In this document: positions 56,190-64,000 of the stretch, in pieces
Layout: every line of letters starts with the position of its first letter
Numbering within the stretch: the first letter of the stretch is position 1
NCBI RefSeq assembly: GCF_964656455.1
Contig: NC_135726.1
Span: 7,822,001-7,886,000 of the forward strand
DNA length: 64,000 bases
From: Halichoerus grypus
Taxonomy: Eukaryota > Chordata > Mammalia > Carnivora > Phocidae
Reading direction: 5' to 3'
Program-made: the position numbers and the translations under genes
Notes under the pieces: generated by a model
The model's input: the letters and a program-made list of their open reading frames with translations, nothing else
The model's database searches: none
What the model was told of the DNA's origin: nothing

Positions 56190-57560
56190 CCAGACTGCGC
56201 ACGTTATTTATTGCTAGAGGACTGCTGGCTTGTACAATGCCCATCCCCCATTCTTTTATTACATACTTTCTTGATCAAACTGTAAACCAACAAGAGAATG
56301 CTGAGCAATCATTAACAGCTGTTCTTGGAAAAGGACTAGATCACATAATTGTACACTTTACAGTGTTCACCCTGGCCACTGTTCCACCTCTGTGGCCATG
56401 CATGTCCTCTGTAGCTGGAAGCATCACAAATGAGGCTAAAATCAGAAAGGAGAGGAGCAGGAAATGCGGGAGAAAGATCCAGAAAACAATTTACTTGTTA
56501 TAAAGTTGCCGAGAAGCTTAAGGCCACTGCATTTCAGCTGGCTGCTAAGTGAATATGTAACTACTTTATATATTTCAACAAAATTAAACTTAAACCTACA
56601 GAATTAGGTTTATTAATTTCTGTCAGGGCTCAATGGGGGAATAAGAATGGCCATTCATTATGGACACACAATTACTGGAGACAAAAATGAAGCCCAGCAC
56701 TATTAAGTATAATAAAAATGTTGAACACTGAAGAAATTTTCATTAAATATAATCTATTCTTTATATTACTACACTTAATCCTTGCTGTCTGCTTCTCTGT
56801 TTTTCTCCAACCTATTTAATTTTATTACTTAACTTTTTATAAATGTTTCTTAATATAATTATGATTAAATATTTGGGAGAAGAGAATAATGTTTAGTTTC
56901 TTAAAAATGAGAAAGAAAGAAGGAAAAAAAGAAAGAAAGAAAGAGAAGAATTTCTCTTCCATCTCCTCTTTGCTTTACTCCTAAGATGGTGAAAAATGAT
57001 GTTTTTTTGGAAAAAGCAAGTGCTAAGTGGGATTTTATTGTTGGGGCAAGGCCGGAGCAGGAGAGAAAGGAAGGCAATAAATAAGAAAGAAGCGCCGATC
57101 AGCAACTGCAATAGAGCTCTTTATATTACACATTTAAATAAAAGTCCAGTGCCTTACTAAAAATGTCTGAGAATATTTGCATGGCCAAACCATGTAATTA
57201 AAAGATGGGCCCAGCTAGTGTTACCACTTGCACTGCCAGAAAACATTTGTGACCCGAACATTTATGTTTAAGCCACGACGGGTTTTTCTGCAAGTTGCTT
57301 TCTTCTCTTTGGGGTGGGGGTGGGGGGTGGATAGTGGGAAGCTAAGTGGGGAATTTAATTTTCTTTGCCAAATATGGTCCTGCCACTGTGTCTTCAAGCT
57401 TCTTATTGGACATACTGTGGTCTTATGTATTTTTTTTTAACACAGCGCAATCAGGAAGTAGCAATCCCTATAAGCATCGAATATAGGGATATGGAAATAA
57501 AACAGTGATTTAACTTTTACCCACTAATGAGTGCTTTAATGACTACGTTCAGAACAGAGG
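56190..57560. promoter_or_regulatory. Candidate conserved non-coding cluster
   Basis: About 1.4 kb with no interspersed repeat except (GAAA)n at 56906-56950. It has many homeodomain-type cores and AT-rich blocks (CAATCATTAACAGCTGTTC, ACAGAATTAGGTTTATTAAT, CACACAATTACTGGAGAC, ATGTAATTAAAAGATGGGCC) and an ATTTGCATGGCC octamer-like site near 57175. The absence of transposons over this length is typical of developmental enhancers. The role is inference. Confidence 0.4.
56906..56950. repeat. (GAAA)n tract
   Basis: AGAAAGAAAGAAGG followed by four or more GAAA units. Confidence 0.85.
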
Positions 57561-58234
57561 GGTCTTGGTTCCACCGCCAAGTCACTTCAGAAGTTCGGTT
57601 CTGGGCACCACATGTTCAGGGTCAAGCATTAACTAGTTTCTCTTCTTCCAGCTATGTAAGATGAGAATCATGCTTTTGTTCATAGCAACCACACAACCCT
57701 GCCCAACCTCCAGGCCCCACTACATACATGTATTCATATTTCCTGGACTCCATCCTCTCGATATGCTTATTTTGTAATTTTACTAAGCTAGGTATTTGGT
57801 GTTTATGTTATAAGGATTATGTAAACTCTCCTCAGAGCTGAGACATGTAGTATATGGTATGATGCCTTTTCCCTTTTACAGATTTCTTTGTTGCTATTAT
57901 TACTGTTCACATAGTTCCTGACATAATTATTCTGCCCTCAATCCTGCTTACCATTTGTGTAAATCTTCTCAAATGAGTACATTCTGTCAGTACCATCTTC
58001 TAGAACTCTCTGTGCCTTCTGAACTGCTCCAGTCTGGATTGGTGGCTCCCTTAGCCACTGACAGCTGTGCTCTTGGGATTTCTTCCCACCGCCATCCTAG
58101 GTAGCCTTCCCCTCTCTTGCACACTGAGTCTCTATTTCCTGAGTCCTACACCCTCCTCTTGGTTCCTCACCACGTTTTGTAGACCATATCTTCTAGTAAC
58201 TTCCAAAGGAGGAATGCATGGGAATTAGAACTTT
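57561..58234. other. Non-coding stretch, possibly old LINE
   Basis: 57990-58230 faintly resembles an old LINE, but I could not place it. No gene. Confidence 0.3.
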
Positions 58235-58525
58235 GGGAACTCACCCTGTTAGAGAAGCCTTCCCTACAAGTACCATGTAAGTAATCTTCCCCCGGTTTCT
58301 CACTAGAGCATCACATTTTTTACTCTTCTGCATAGCCTTTGTGTGAACTGACAATCTTCATACTTAACTTCTCAGCCTACTTTACTTTTTGTCATCCCCA
58401 TAGGAAAGTAAGGTCATGAGTGGTGGGGCCTCATCGTCTTTGCTTACTGCTAAGCCCCAGTGTCCAGAACAATAACACATCTAGTAGATGCTCCATAAAT
58501 ATTTGTTGAATAATGGAACTAATGA
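58235..58525 (+). mobile_element. L2 3' end
   Basis: TTAGAGAAGCCTTCCCTACA, TTACTCTTCTGCATAGCC, AAGTAAGGTCATGAGTGG, GCCCCAGTGTCCAGAACAAT and CCATAAATATTTGTTGAATA follow forward L2 over nearly 300 bp. Confidence 0.75.
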
Positions 58526-59120
58526 ATTTATTGGCTTGCTTAAATGTGTGAATCTGTAAAGAATAGGAGGTGTTAGAGAAGTTTTGGGCCTCACTTGACA
58601 TAGCACATCCTTAGGCAGAGAGCATGTGGTTTGCTCTCTGACTGAGAACACACATCAGCCTTTGAAAATGAAACTGATAACAGCTTCGGCTGGATCCCCT
58701 GCTCCCAGCACCTCCAGCATGTGGCTCCCCTTTCAGCAACCCCACGGAAAACCCAGACTTGAGGCACTTGCTGGAGCCCTCCCCCTGAGGGATTTGCTGT
58801 TGTTCTCCTGCCAAAAGTTCACAGGAGACATTCCAGAGAGGTAGGGTAAGGAGTGTATCCCCAAGGAATCAAGGGTGTAGATTGGTAGTCTCCAAACTGT
58901 ATGTGTAGATCCATAGACATTTTTCATGTACATACTAATTTTTTTTATAAACAGTACTTTTGTCGTATTTTCATGTATTATGGACATTATAAAACATGTG
59001 AACTATTGACCCAAAAAATAGAGAAATAAAAATAACTTTTAACAGAAACTTTAATATTTTCTTTGTATACTGTCTTGGATCACTCTTTTTTTTGAAGACC
59101 CTGATTTAGAAATGTATTTC
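58526..59120. other. Unique non-coding stretch
   Basis: AT-rich 58870-59090 may be an old transposon but is not assignable. No gene. Confidence 0.35.
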
Positions 59121-59123
59121 TAA

Positions 59124-59285
59124 ACTTTCATGTGCTGGGGAACCACTTGGATGGCTTCTTACAAATTGAGATTTCTGGGCTCCTTTCAAAGGGTGACTCA
59201 TTAGGATGTGAGTCTGCATTTTTTGCCAGGACTCTAGTTACTACTCTGATACCTGTGGCTCACAGACCCCACTCTCAAACAGTCA
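59124..59285 (-). mobile_element. MER5-type hAT MITE, reverse orientation
   Basis: TAAACTTTCATGTGCTGGGG, ATGGCTTCTTACAAATTGAG, ATTTCTGGGCTCCTTTC and GTCTGCATTTTTTGCCAGG follow the MER5 order from its right end. Confidence 0.65.
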
Positions 59286-59327
59286 CTTAGATAGTCTGTG
59301 CTTTGCTTCTGTGTTTGGGCAGATCTA

Positions 59328-59395
59328 AGGAATCTCCCTCACATTGCTTCTTGGCCTTTTGGCTAAGATCAAGTGTAGGAATCTCCCTCACATTG
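59328..59395 (+). pseudogene. RNU2 (pseudogene fragment): U2 snRNA 5' fragment pseudogene with direct repeats
   Basis: Positions 59343-59378 match the first 36 bases of U2 snRNA (core TTGGCCTTTTGGCTAAGATC), with two differences, both C-to-T at CpG sites. It is flanked by the perfect 19-bp direct repeat AGGAATCTCCCTCACATTG (59328-59346, overlapping the first U2 bases, and 59377-59395). There is no A-tail and nothing of the rest of U2 (Sm site, stem-loops III and IV). This is the form of 3'-truncated snRNA retropseudogenes described in the 1980s. It lacks a U2 promoter and cannot act as a snRNA. Confidence 0.9.
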
Positions 59396-59685
59396 GGACA
59401 TATCGGACCATGTTAGCGTAGCTTCTGGTCAAAATGCCTGCACAGATGCATAAAAGCAGTAGGCTCTTTCTTTGCTGTGATGGGAAGGGGCATCAGTTAA
59501 CAACAAAAAAGGACCATGATGTTTCATTTCTGCATCTCTTATTAAAGACTTATCAGTACCTTCCATGGTGGCTGTTGATGTTCCTTAAATTATACATTCT
59601 TCTCCAGATTTAGTGCTAAATAGTAGTTGTTTTTACTGAAAAACAGCACAATAATACAGCTGTCTATTTTGGATCCTTTATTTTG
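59396..59685. other. Short unique stretch
   Basis: Nothing recognised between the U2 fragment and the next MIR. Confidence 0.4.
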
Positions 59686-59689
59686 TACC

Positions 59690-59990
59690 TCATTCAGTGC
59701 TAATTACTTATTCTTATATTAAGTACTCGTAAGAAAGAGGTAGGTAATATTATCCCCATTTTATAGATGTAGAAACTGAGGCCTAGATAAGTAATTTCAT
59801 CAGTTACTCCTACCACCAATCAAAGCAAAACAAATGAAACCATAAACAAACAAAAAAACCCCTGACTCCAGACTTGTAGAGTCATGTATTAAAACATAGG
59901 CAAGTGCAACACTTGCTCAGGATCCCAGGGCTGGCAAGCAGTTGAGTGGGATGCTAGCTGGAGCCTCCTGACTCAAGTTCCATGCTCTTT
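59690..59990 (-). mobile_element. MIR SINE, reverse orientation, with an insertion of about 100 bp
   Basis: TATTATCCCCATTTTATAGA, GTAGAAACTGAGGCCTAGAT and AAGTAATTTCATCA, then foreign A-rich text (59804-59905), then ACTTGCTCAGGATCCCAGGG and CTGGCAAGCAGTTGAGTGGG, which resume MIR. Confidence 0.75.
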
Positions 59991-60605
59991 ACACAAGCTA
60001 GAAGCCTGCCTCACTTTCTCACGCCCTCCCCTGATGCTTGGCTACCTGCGACTGGTACATAGCTGACTCTCTGTTCCTTCCCTTTGCCTCTCTTCAGTGA
60101 CATCCCCAGTTGGCTGCTGAGCTGTCTACCCTCCTGTGATAAGTAGCGAGCTACACCAGAGGCTTCAAATAGGATCACAAGTTATCATGTCCAATACATC
60201 TCAAATGAATAGGACCCCCAAGTTCTGCTTTGGTGGTTTATCAATGCCACATTCTGCTGGGAGACTGTCTATACACTTGGTCTCGGGGACAGTTTGCCAC
60301 TCAGCCAACATTGCACACCCATCACTCTGTCCATGTGCTTGGTATCAGGTGAGCAAAACAGGTAGATGCCAACAGCATTCTCTCTTTTCATCCATGTTTT
60401 GGCACTGTAAACACTATGGCCTCTGGGGGCATTTTGATGGATGTTTTTTCCCCCTCCATCACAGTAATATTAACCTTGTTTAATAATCTATTAACAAAGA
60501 GGATAAAGGTCTTATTAACATTCACATGCTTTCTTTGCTACTGAAATAACACTGCTTTTTTGTGTATTTGGAAGGCTGATTTTTTTGTTCCCCTTTTTCC
60601 TTTTT
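59991..60605. other. Unique non-coding stretch
   Basis: No repeat recognised. A 115-codon frame at 60136-60483 has no family resemblance. Confidence 0.4.
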
Positions 60606-60611
60606 TTTTTT

Positions 60612-60845
60612 TAATGACAGATTGAGGAATGTGGTGGAAAGCACACGGGTAAAAAGACTGCAGGTCACCTGTGTCAGACCCTGGCTGGCTTCTCACTCTC
60701 TGTGTGACCTTGGCGCAGTCTCCCAGCCTCTCTGATCCTGTTTCCTCATTTGTAAAATGGGAACAATTGAATCTACATCCATTGTTATTTTGAAGGTTCA
60801 AGTAAATGTGTATAAAGTTTCTAACTTGAGACACAGAAGGCCATC
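60612..60845 (+). mobile_element. MIR SINE, nearly full length
   Basis: GGAATGTGGTGGAAAGCACA, GTCAGACCCTGGCTGGCTTC, TCTGTGTGACCTTGGCGCAG, GTTTCCTCATTTGTAAAATG and GTTCAAGTAAATGTGTATAA cover MIR from the tRNA-like head to the tail. Confidence 0.9.
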
Positions 60846-61245
60846 AGTGAGTTATACATGACTGAGAACTCCTTTTAAGGCACTTGCCTTTGGCTTCTGA
60901 GACAAAAACCATCCTGTGCACCATGATGGTATGTATGTCTGTTCATGGGCTCACCAATACTTGTTGGAAAAAAAAAAAAAGAATCCCAATGGATGGAGTT
61001 ACAGTGGATCTTAGGAAACAGTTGAAAGGACACAGATTCTTTTTTCTTCTGAAATGATTATTTTCACAAATTATGTATTTATGTTCCCAAATCATCCTGG
61101 GCTTGAGTAAATCAAGCATTTTCTCTGGCCATTTAAAATGAGTCAGAAGCTGGTTGTGTGTTTGTGATCAGCTGTCAAGGAAAGAAAGAGGGAGAGACAA
61201 GGCATTAACCGTGATCACAGAACATGCTCTGCCTGTTAATGCCCA
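60846..61245. other. Unique non-coding stretch with an A-run
   Basis: A13 run at about 60967-60980. No gene or repeat body recognised. Confidence 0.4.
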
Positions 61246-61412
61246 TGGAGTGTTTCTCAGACTTCCCATGCACACGCATCACCAGGAGATCGTATTGAGG
61301 TGCAGATTACAGATTGCAAATGCAGATTCTTTCCGAAGGGCTGGGCAGGGGCCCAAGACTCTGAGTTCCTAGGCAGCTCCCACTTGCTGCTGCTGGTCCT
61401 CGGAGCACACTT
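61246..61412 (-). mobile_element. MER5-type hAT MITE, reverse orientation
   Basis: GTGTTTCTCAGACTTCCCAT, GCATCACCAGGAGATCG, GCAAATGCAGATTCTTTCCG, CAGCTCCCACTTGCTGC and GGTCCTCGGAGCACACTTG follow reverse MER5 order to its left terminus. Confidence 0.65.
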
Positions 61413-62329
61413 GAAGTGGCAGGTGCTAGGCATTCTGTACACAGCACGCAGTGGGCACAGACACTGTCATATTTTTTCCTGCTCCATCTGTAGACCTCCC
61501 TTCTGCCACCAGGTGAGTTCTATTCTCCTTTCTCTTTCTTTGCCCTGTGATGCTTTAATGTCCCCTAGTCCTCTGTTATTCTTGTCATTCTAGTTTTTTT
61601 CAGAGCCTAAGTGGCTACAAACAACCTCTAAAGGAGGAGTTTGTATGTAAACATGATGAAACAAAACAAAACAAACAAATAGAACAAACTGCAAAGGCAC
61701 AGAACAAAGTTCTAATATAGGCAGGTAATCATCACACATGAGTTAAAGGAGGAGGTTGTTGTCCCAGCACACCTCGCATGCCTGAGGTCCACATCGAAAG
61801 TGTAAATGCCTGGCATTGCCATGAGATTTGGGGAGATGCTGTCAAGATGCTCTACACACTTACAGAGGCTCGCCCTCACTGCTACCCAATGGCACACTTG
61901 AGTCGCAAGGCTGGGCATAATACTCTTGTTTCTAGTGTGCTGACATTGGAGCCATCTGGAGATACAGATCTGCCCAGATCAGTGTCCATGCCCTTTCCCA
62001 TTCAAGAGACTGCGTTGGGACTCAGGTATTGATGTTTTTAAGCCACTGCAATTGAGAATAGTGCCCCAAGGTGAATTTAGGGGTTGGGGTGCAGGTTGGT
62101 TGAGAGAGAAATCTCCACCTTCCCCTGTTCCGGAATATCTGGCAGAGAAATGTATGAATGCATTTCTATAGGGATTCAGAACTAATATCTTCATTTTTAA
62201 AAAGTGTATCCTCTGTGCTACTTTTTTCAAATACATTCTTCAACATGGAAATACTCATTTCCCTCCTGGATTAATTGCAGCCCTGTTGCTGATGGCTTTT
62301 GCATGAAGTTCAGCTGCTGCTTGCCGTGG
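61413..62329. other. Unique non-coding stretch
   Basis: An (AAAAC)n-type run at 61662-61692. No gene or other repeat recognised. Confidence 0.4.
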
Positions 62330-62710
62330 GTAAGGCACTCTGATTGGGAATGAGCTCCGAAATGCAGAGGGGCAGCTGCGAGTCGTGGGGAAATTATTAC
62401 CATTTCAGATGTCACTCAGCTTGATTTGTGATTAAGGGGAGCTGGAGGCTCCTCCTGGCTGGGCTGCTGCAAGAGCGGAAATCTGCTCTCCCAGCCGGGC
62501 GCACTGCGTTGTCATAGCCAATGCCTGTCACCTCCGCGCCGCCTCCCCCAGCGCGCCCAGGAGCCTGAAGCATTTAGCTTCAATTACAAACGTCACTTGT
62601 CATTTCTGGGATGCTGACTACATTAATAAACTTTTTTTTTTCCTTTTTGGAGAATTTGATTAAAGTGTCTTGTGGATAAATAACATTTATCTATTTTCCT
62701 TTCATTCCTG
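62330..62710. promoter_or_regulatory. Candidate conserved element with CpG-rich core
   Basis: Repeat-free. About nine CpGs fall within 62474-62562 (GCCGGGCGCACTGCG, CTCCGCGCCGCC, AGCGCGCCC) in a window otherwise poor in CpG. A CCAAT-type GCCAATGCC lies at about 62518. The flanks are AT-rich with GTGATTAAGG, CTTCAATTACAAACGTCAC, TACATTAATAAAC and TTTGATTAAAG, giving homeodomain and CRE-like sites. It has no TATA box or frame. It could be an enhancer or a weak CpG promoter; the function is inference. Confidence 0.4.
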
Positions 62711-63119
62711 TGTTGTGTAAACCGAACAGCGGGAAAGGAGAAGCACCTGAACTTCCAAGTCCCTGGAGTGGGCAGATGTGGCATCTTGTTCGGTACTGCA
62801 GAGGCTCTTGCACAGTCCTAGAGAGGTTTTTGTTTAACTTGATACGCTGAACTGTTCATTCAGCAAGCAGCCTCCTTGTTCACATGGGATGTGACGGACT
62901 TCAGAAGGGGTCTTCTGGAGTCAGGTGGGCCAGGTGGGCCAGGCAGGGCTCAAAGTGTGCTGGGAATTCCTGAGAGCATGTGGCCCGGTGAGGCCCGGAC
63001 ACCCAGGTGACCTGCTGAGGACTGTTTCCTTGCAGGGCTGGAGTTTTACCACTTACATGGTCCATTGGTGGTTCCAGCTGGTGCCCAGAGCTGGTGGCCT
63101 TCACCATTGGCAGCAGAGC
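62711..63119. other. Unique, GC-richer stretch
   Basis: A short tandem CAGGTGGGC pair near 62922-62940. No gene. Confidence 0.4.
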
Positions 63120-63290
63120 TTGTGGTAAAGACAGGGGCTCTGTTTTAGACAGAAGTGGGATTGAGTCCCAACTCTGTCCTCAAGGACTCTGGTCCAGACA
63201 GGCACTTGGGGCCTCAGCCTTCCGAGTGGAGGGACATGCTGAAGGTTCCATGAGAATGGCACGTAGATAAGGGGACTTAGCCCTGTTGCC
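63120..63290 (+). mobile_element. Possible MIR fragment
   Basis: GGATTGAGTCCCAACTCTGT and GGCACTTGGGGCCTCAGCCT resemble the MIR core. Diverged. Confidence 0.45.
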
Positions 63291-63659
63291 TATTAGGAAC
63301 ACTCAGGGGTGACCCTCATAATATCTGATAACCAGTCAGCACCGGCACAGCTCTGGAGCAAGGTTCTGGGCTCCTTCCTGCTGGGTCAGGCCTTAACCCT
63401 TTAGTTGCTGGATTATGGTGCTAAATGGGAAAGCCATGTTGGGAGAGGATGAAGACGCTGGCTTGCACAGAAGTATTTCCATATTGTAGCAACTGGAATG
63501 GCTGCCTGGGGAAAAACAGGCTGTGTAACAACCATGGGCTGTTAACCAAGTGGTCCACCTCATGCCAGCCTTCTGCAGACTGGGCTAGACAACTGTATGG
63601 AGAGGGGTTTAACCCCAGGCTTTATTGTGGAATCACCGATCCACCCAGAAGAGACCCTC

Positions 63660-63880
63660 TGAGTCATTCATGTGTGCTAAGTACCTTCTGTGCGTGAAGC
63701 ACCTGTTTCCACACAAAGTGACCGAGTTGAGCAGGAAATGCTTCACCTCTCAGGGAGTTCATAGTCCAACAGATAATTGCAAGACCCAACATCCAAATTA
63801 GTCAGAAGCATATAGATGATGGAGGAGTGGATTCTGCTGGGGGAGGCAGCGCTTCAGAGACATTAGGGCTTTTAAAAAAA
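63660..63880 (-). mobile_element. L2 3' end, reverse orientation
   Basis: CTGAGTCATTCATGTGTGCT, AAGTACCTTCTGTGCGTGAA, TCTCAGGGAGTTCATAGTCC and AACAGATAATTGCAAGAC follow reverse L2 order. Confidence 0.7.
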
Positions 63881-64000
63881 TTATTAAATATCAGTCATTC
63901 AGATAACACAAGGATTAAATACCACTTATAAAAAATTAAAAGTTTACAGATAAGGTTGAAGACCCCTAGGCCATCCTACCTCCATCCCTAAGCCCGCTGT
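63881..64000. other. Unique AT-rich end of window
   Basis: Nothing recognised up to the window edge. Confidence 0.4.

Noticed and set aside
57309..57335. Strong G-quadruplex
   Set aside because: Three long G-runs are close, but the fourth is eight bases away. Only marginal by the usual loop limits.
59343..59378. Functional U2 snRNA gene
   Set aside because: Only the first 36 bases exist. No Sm site, 3' stem-loops, PSE/DSE promoter or 3' box.
1..64000. CRISPR array, operon, tRNA or rRNA gene
   Set aside because: No regularly spaced repeats, no bacterial gene density, and tRNA-like sequence occurs only inside SINE and MIR heads.

Overview
This is mammalian nuclear DNA from a carnivoran, most likely a caniform outside the dog family (bear, seal, mustelid or relative). 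Five tRNA-Lys-derived CAN SINEs carry the GCCTGGGTGGCTCAG head, a CT-rich middle and an AAATAAATAAA tail of the caniform type. The cat-type tail and the young dog-specific SINEC_Cf type are both absent. That placement is inference from recalled consensus sequences. No intact protein-coding gene is visible. The longest open frames (up to 186 codons) lie in repeats or low-constraint DNA, and none resembles a known protein. The window reads as intergenic or deep intronic sequence.

Layout: 1-7.4 kb is a mosaic of two SINEs, an LTR fragment, L2, MIR and hAT pieces and a (CA)n microsatellite. 7.5-12.0 kb is an old sense-strand L1 with a reverse SINE and a short palindromic repeat inside it. 12-15.5 kb is largely unique. 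16-19.4 kb is an antisense L1MA-like element with two internal deletions. 20.4-21.2 kb holds a probable processed retrocopy tail on the minus strand. 26.1-27.0 kb is a hAT element split by a 5'-truncated L1 with a perfect 9-bp target duplication. 31.0-32.9 kb is an old repeat with an internal direct duplication. 35.4-36.6 kb carries LTRs. 42.8-44.0 kb is an L2 split by a TG...CA solo LTR. 45.9 and 48.7 kb carry SINEs with clear target duplications. A short U2 snRNA 5' fragment with 19-bp direct repeats sits at 59.3 kb.

Between the repeats lie stretches that look like conserved noncoding (enhancer-type) DNA: repeat-free, AT-rich, dense in TAAT/ATTA homeodomain cores. The best are 29.45-30.16, 56.2-57.5 and 62.3-62.7 kb; the last has a small CpG-rich core. 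One 63-bp segment at 41728-41790 has near-ideal splice signals and stays open in a symmetric phase; it is the only credible candidate exon. Together this suggests a regulatory landscape around, or a large intron of, a developmental gene, but the gene itself is not identifiable from this window.

Repeat identities come from recognising consensus features by eye; family names are given only where I am reasonably sure. Boundaries without a target duplication are good to about 10-30 bp.
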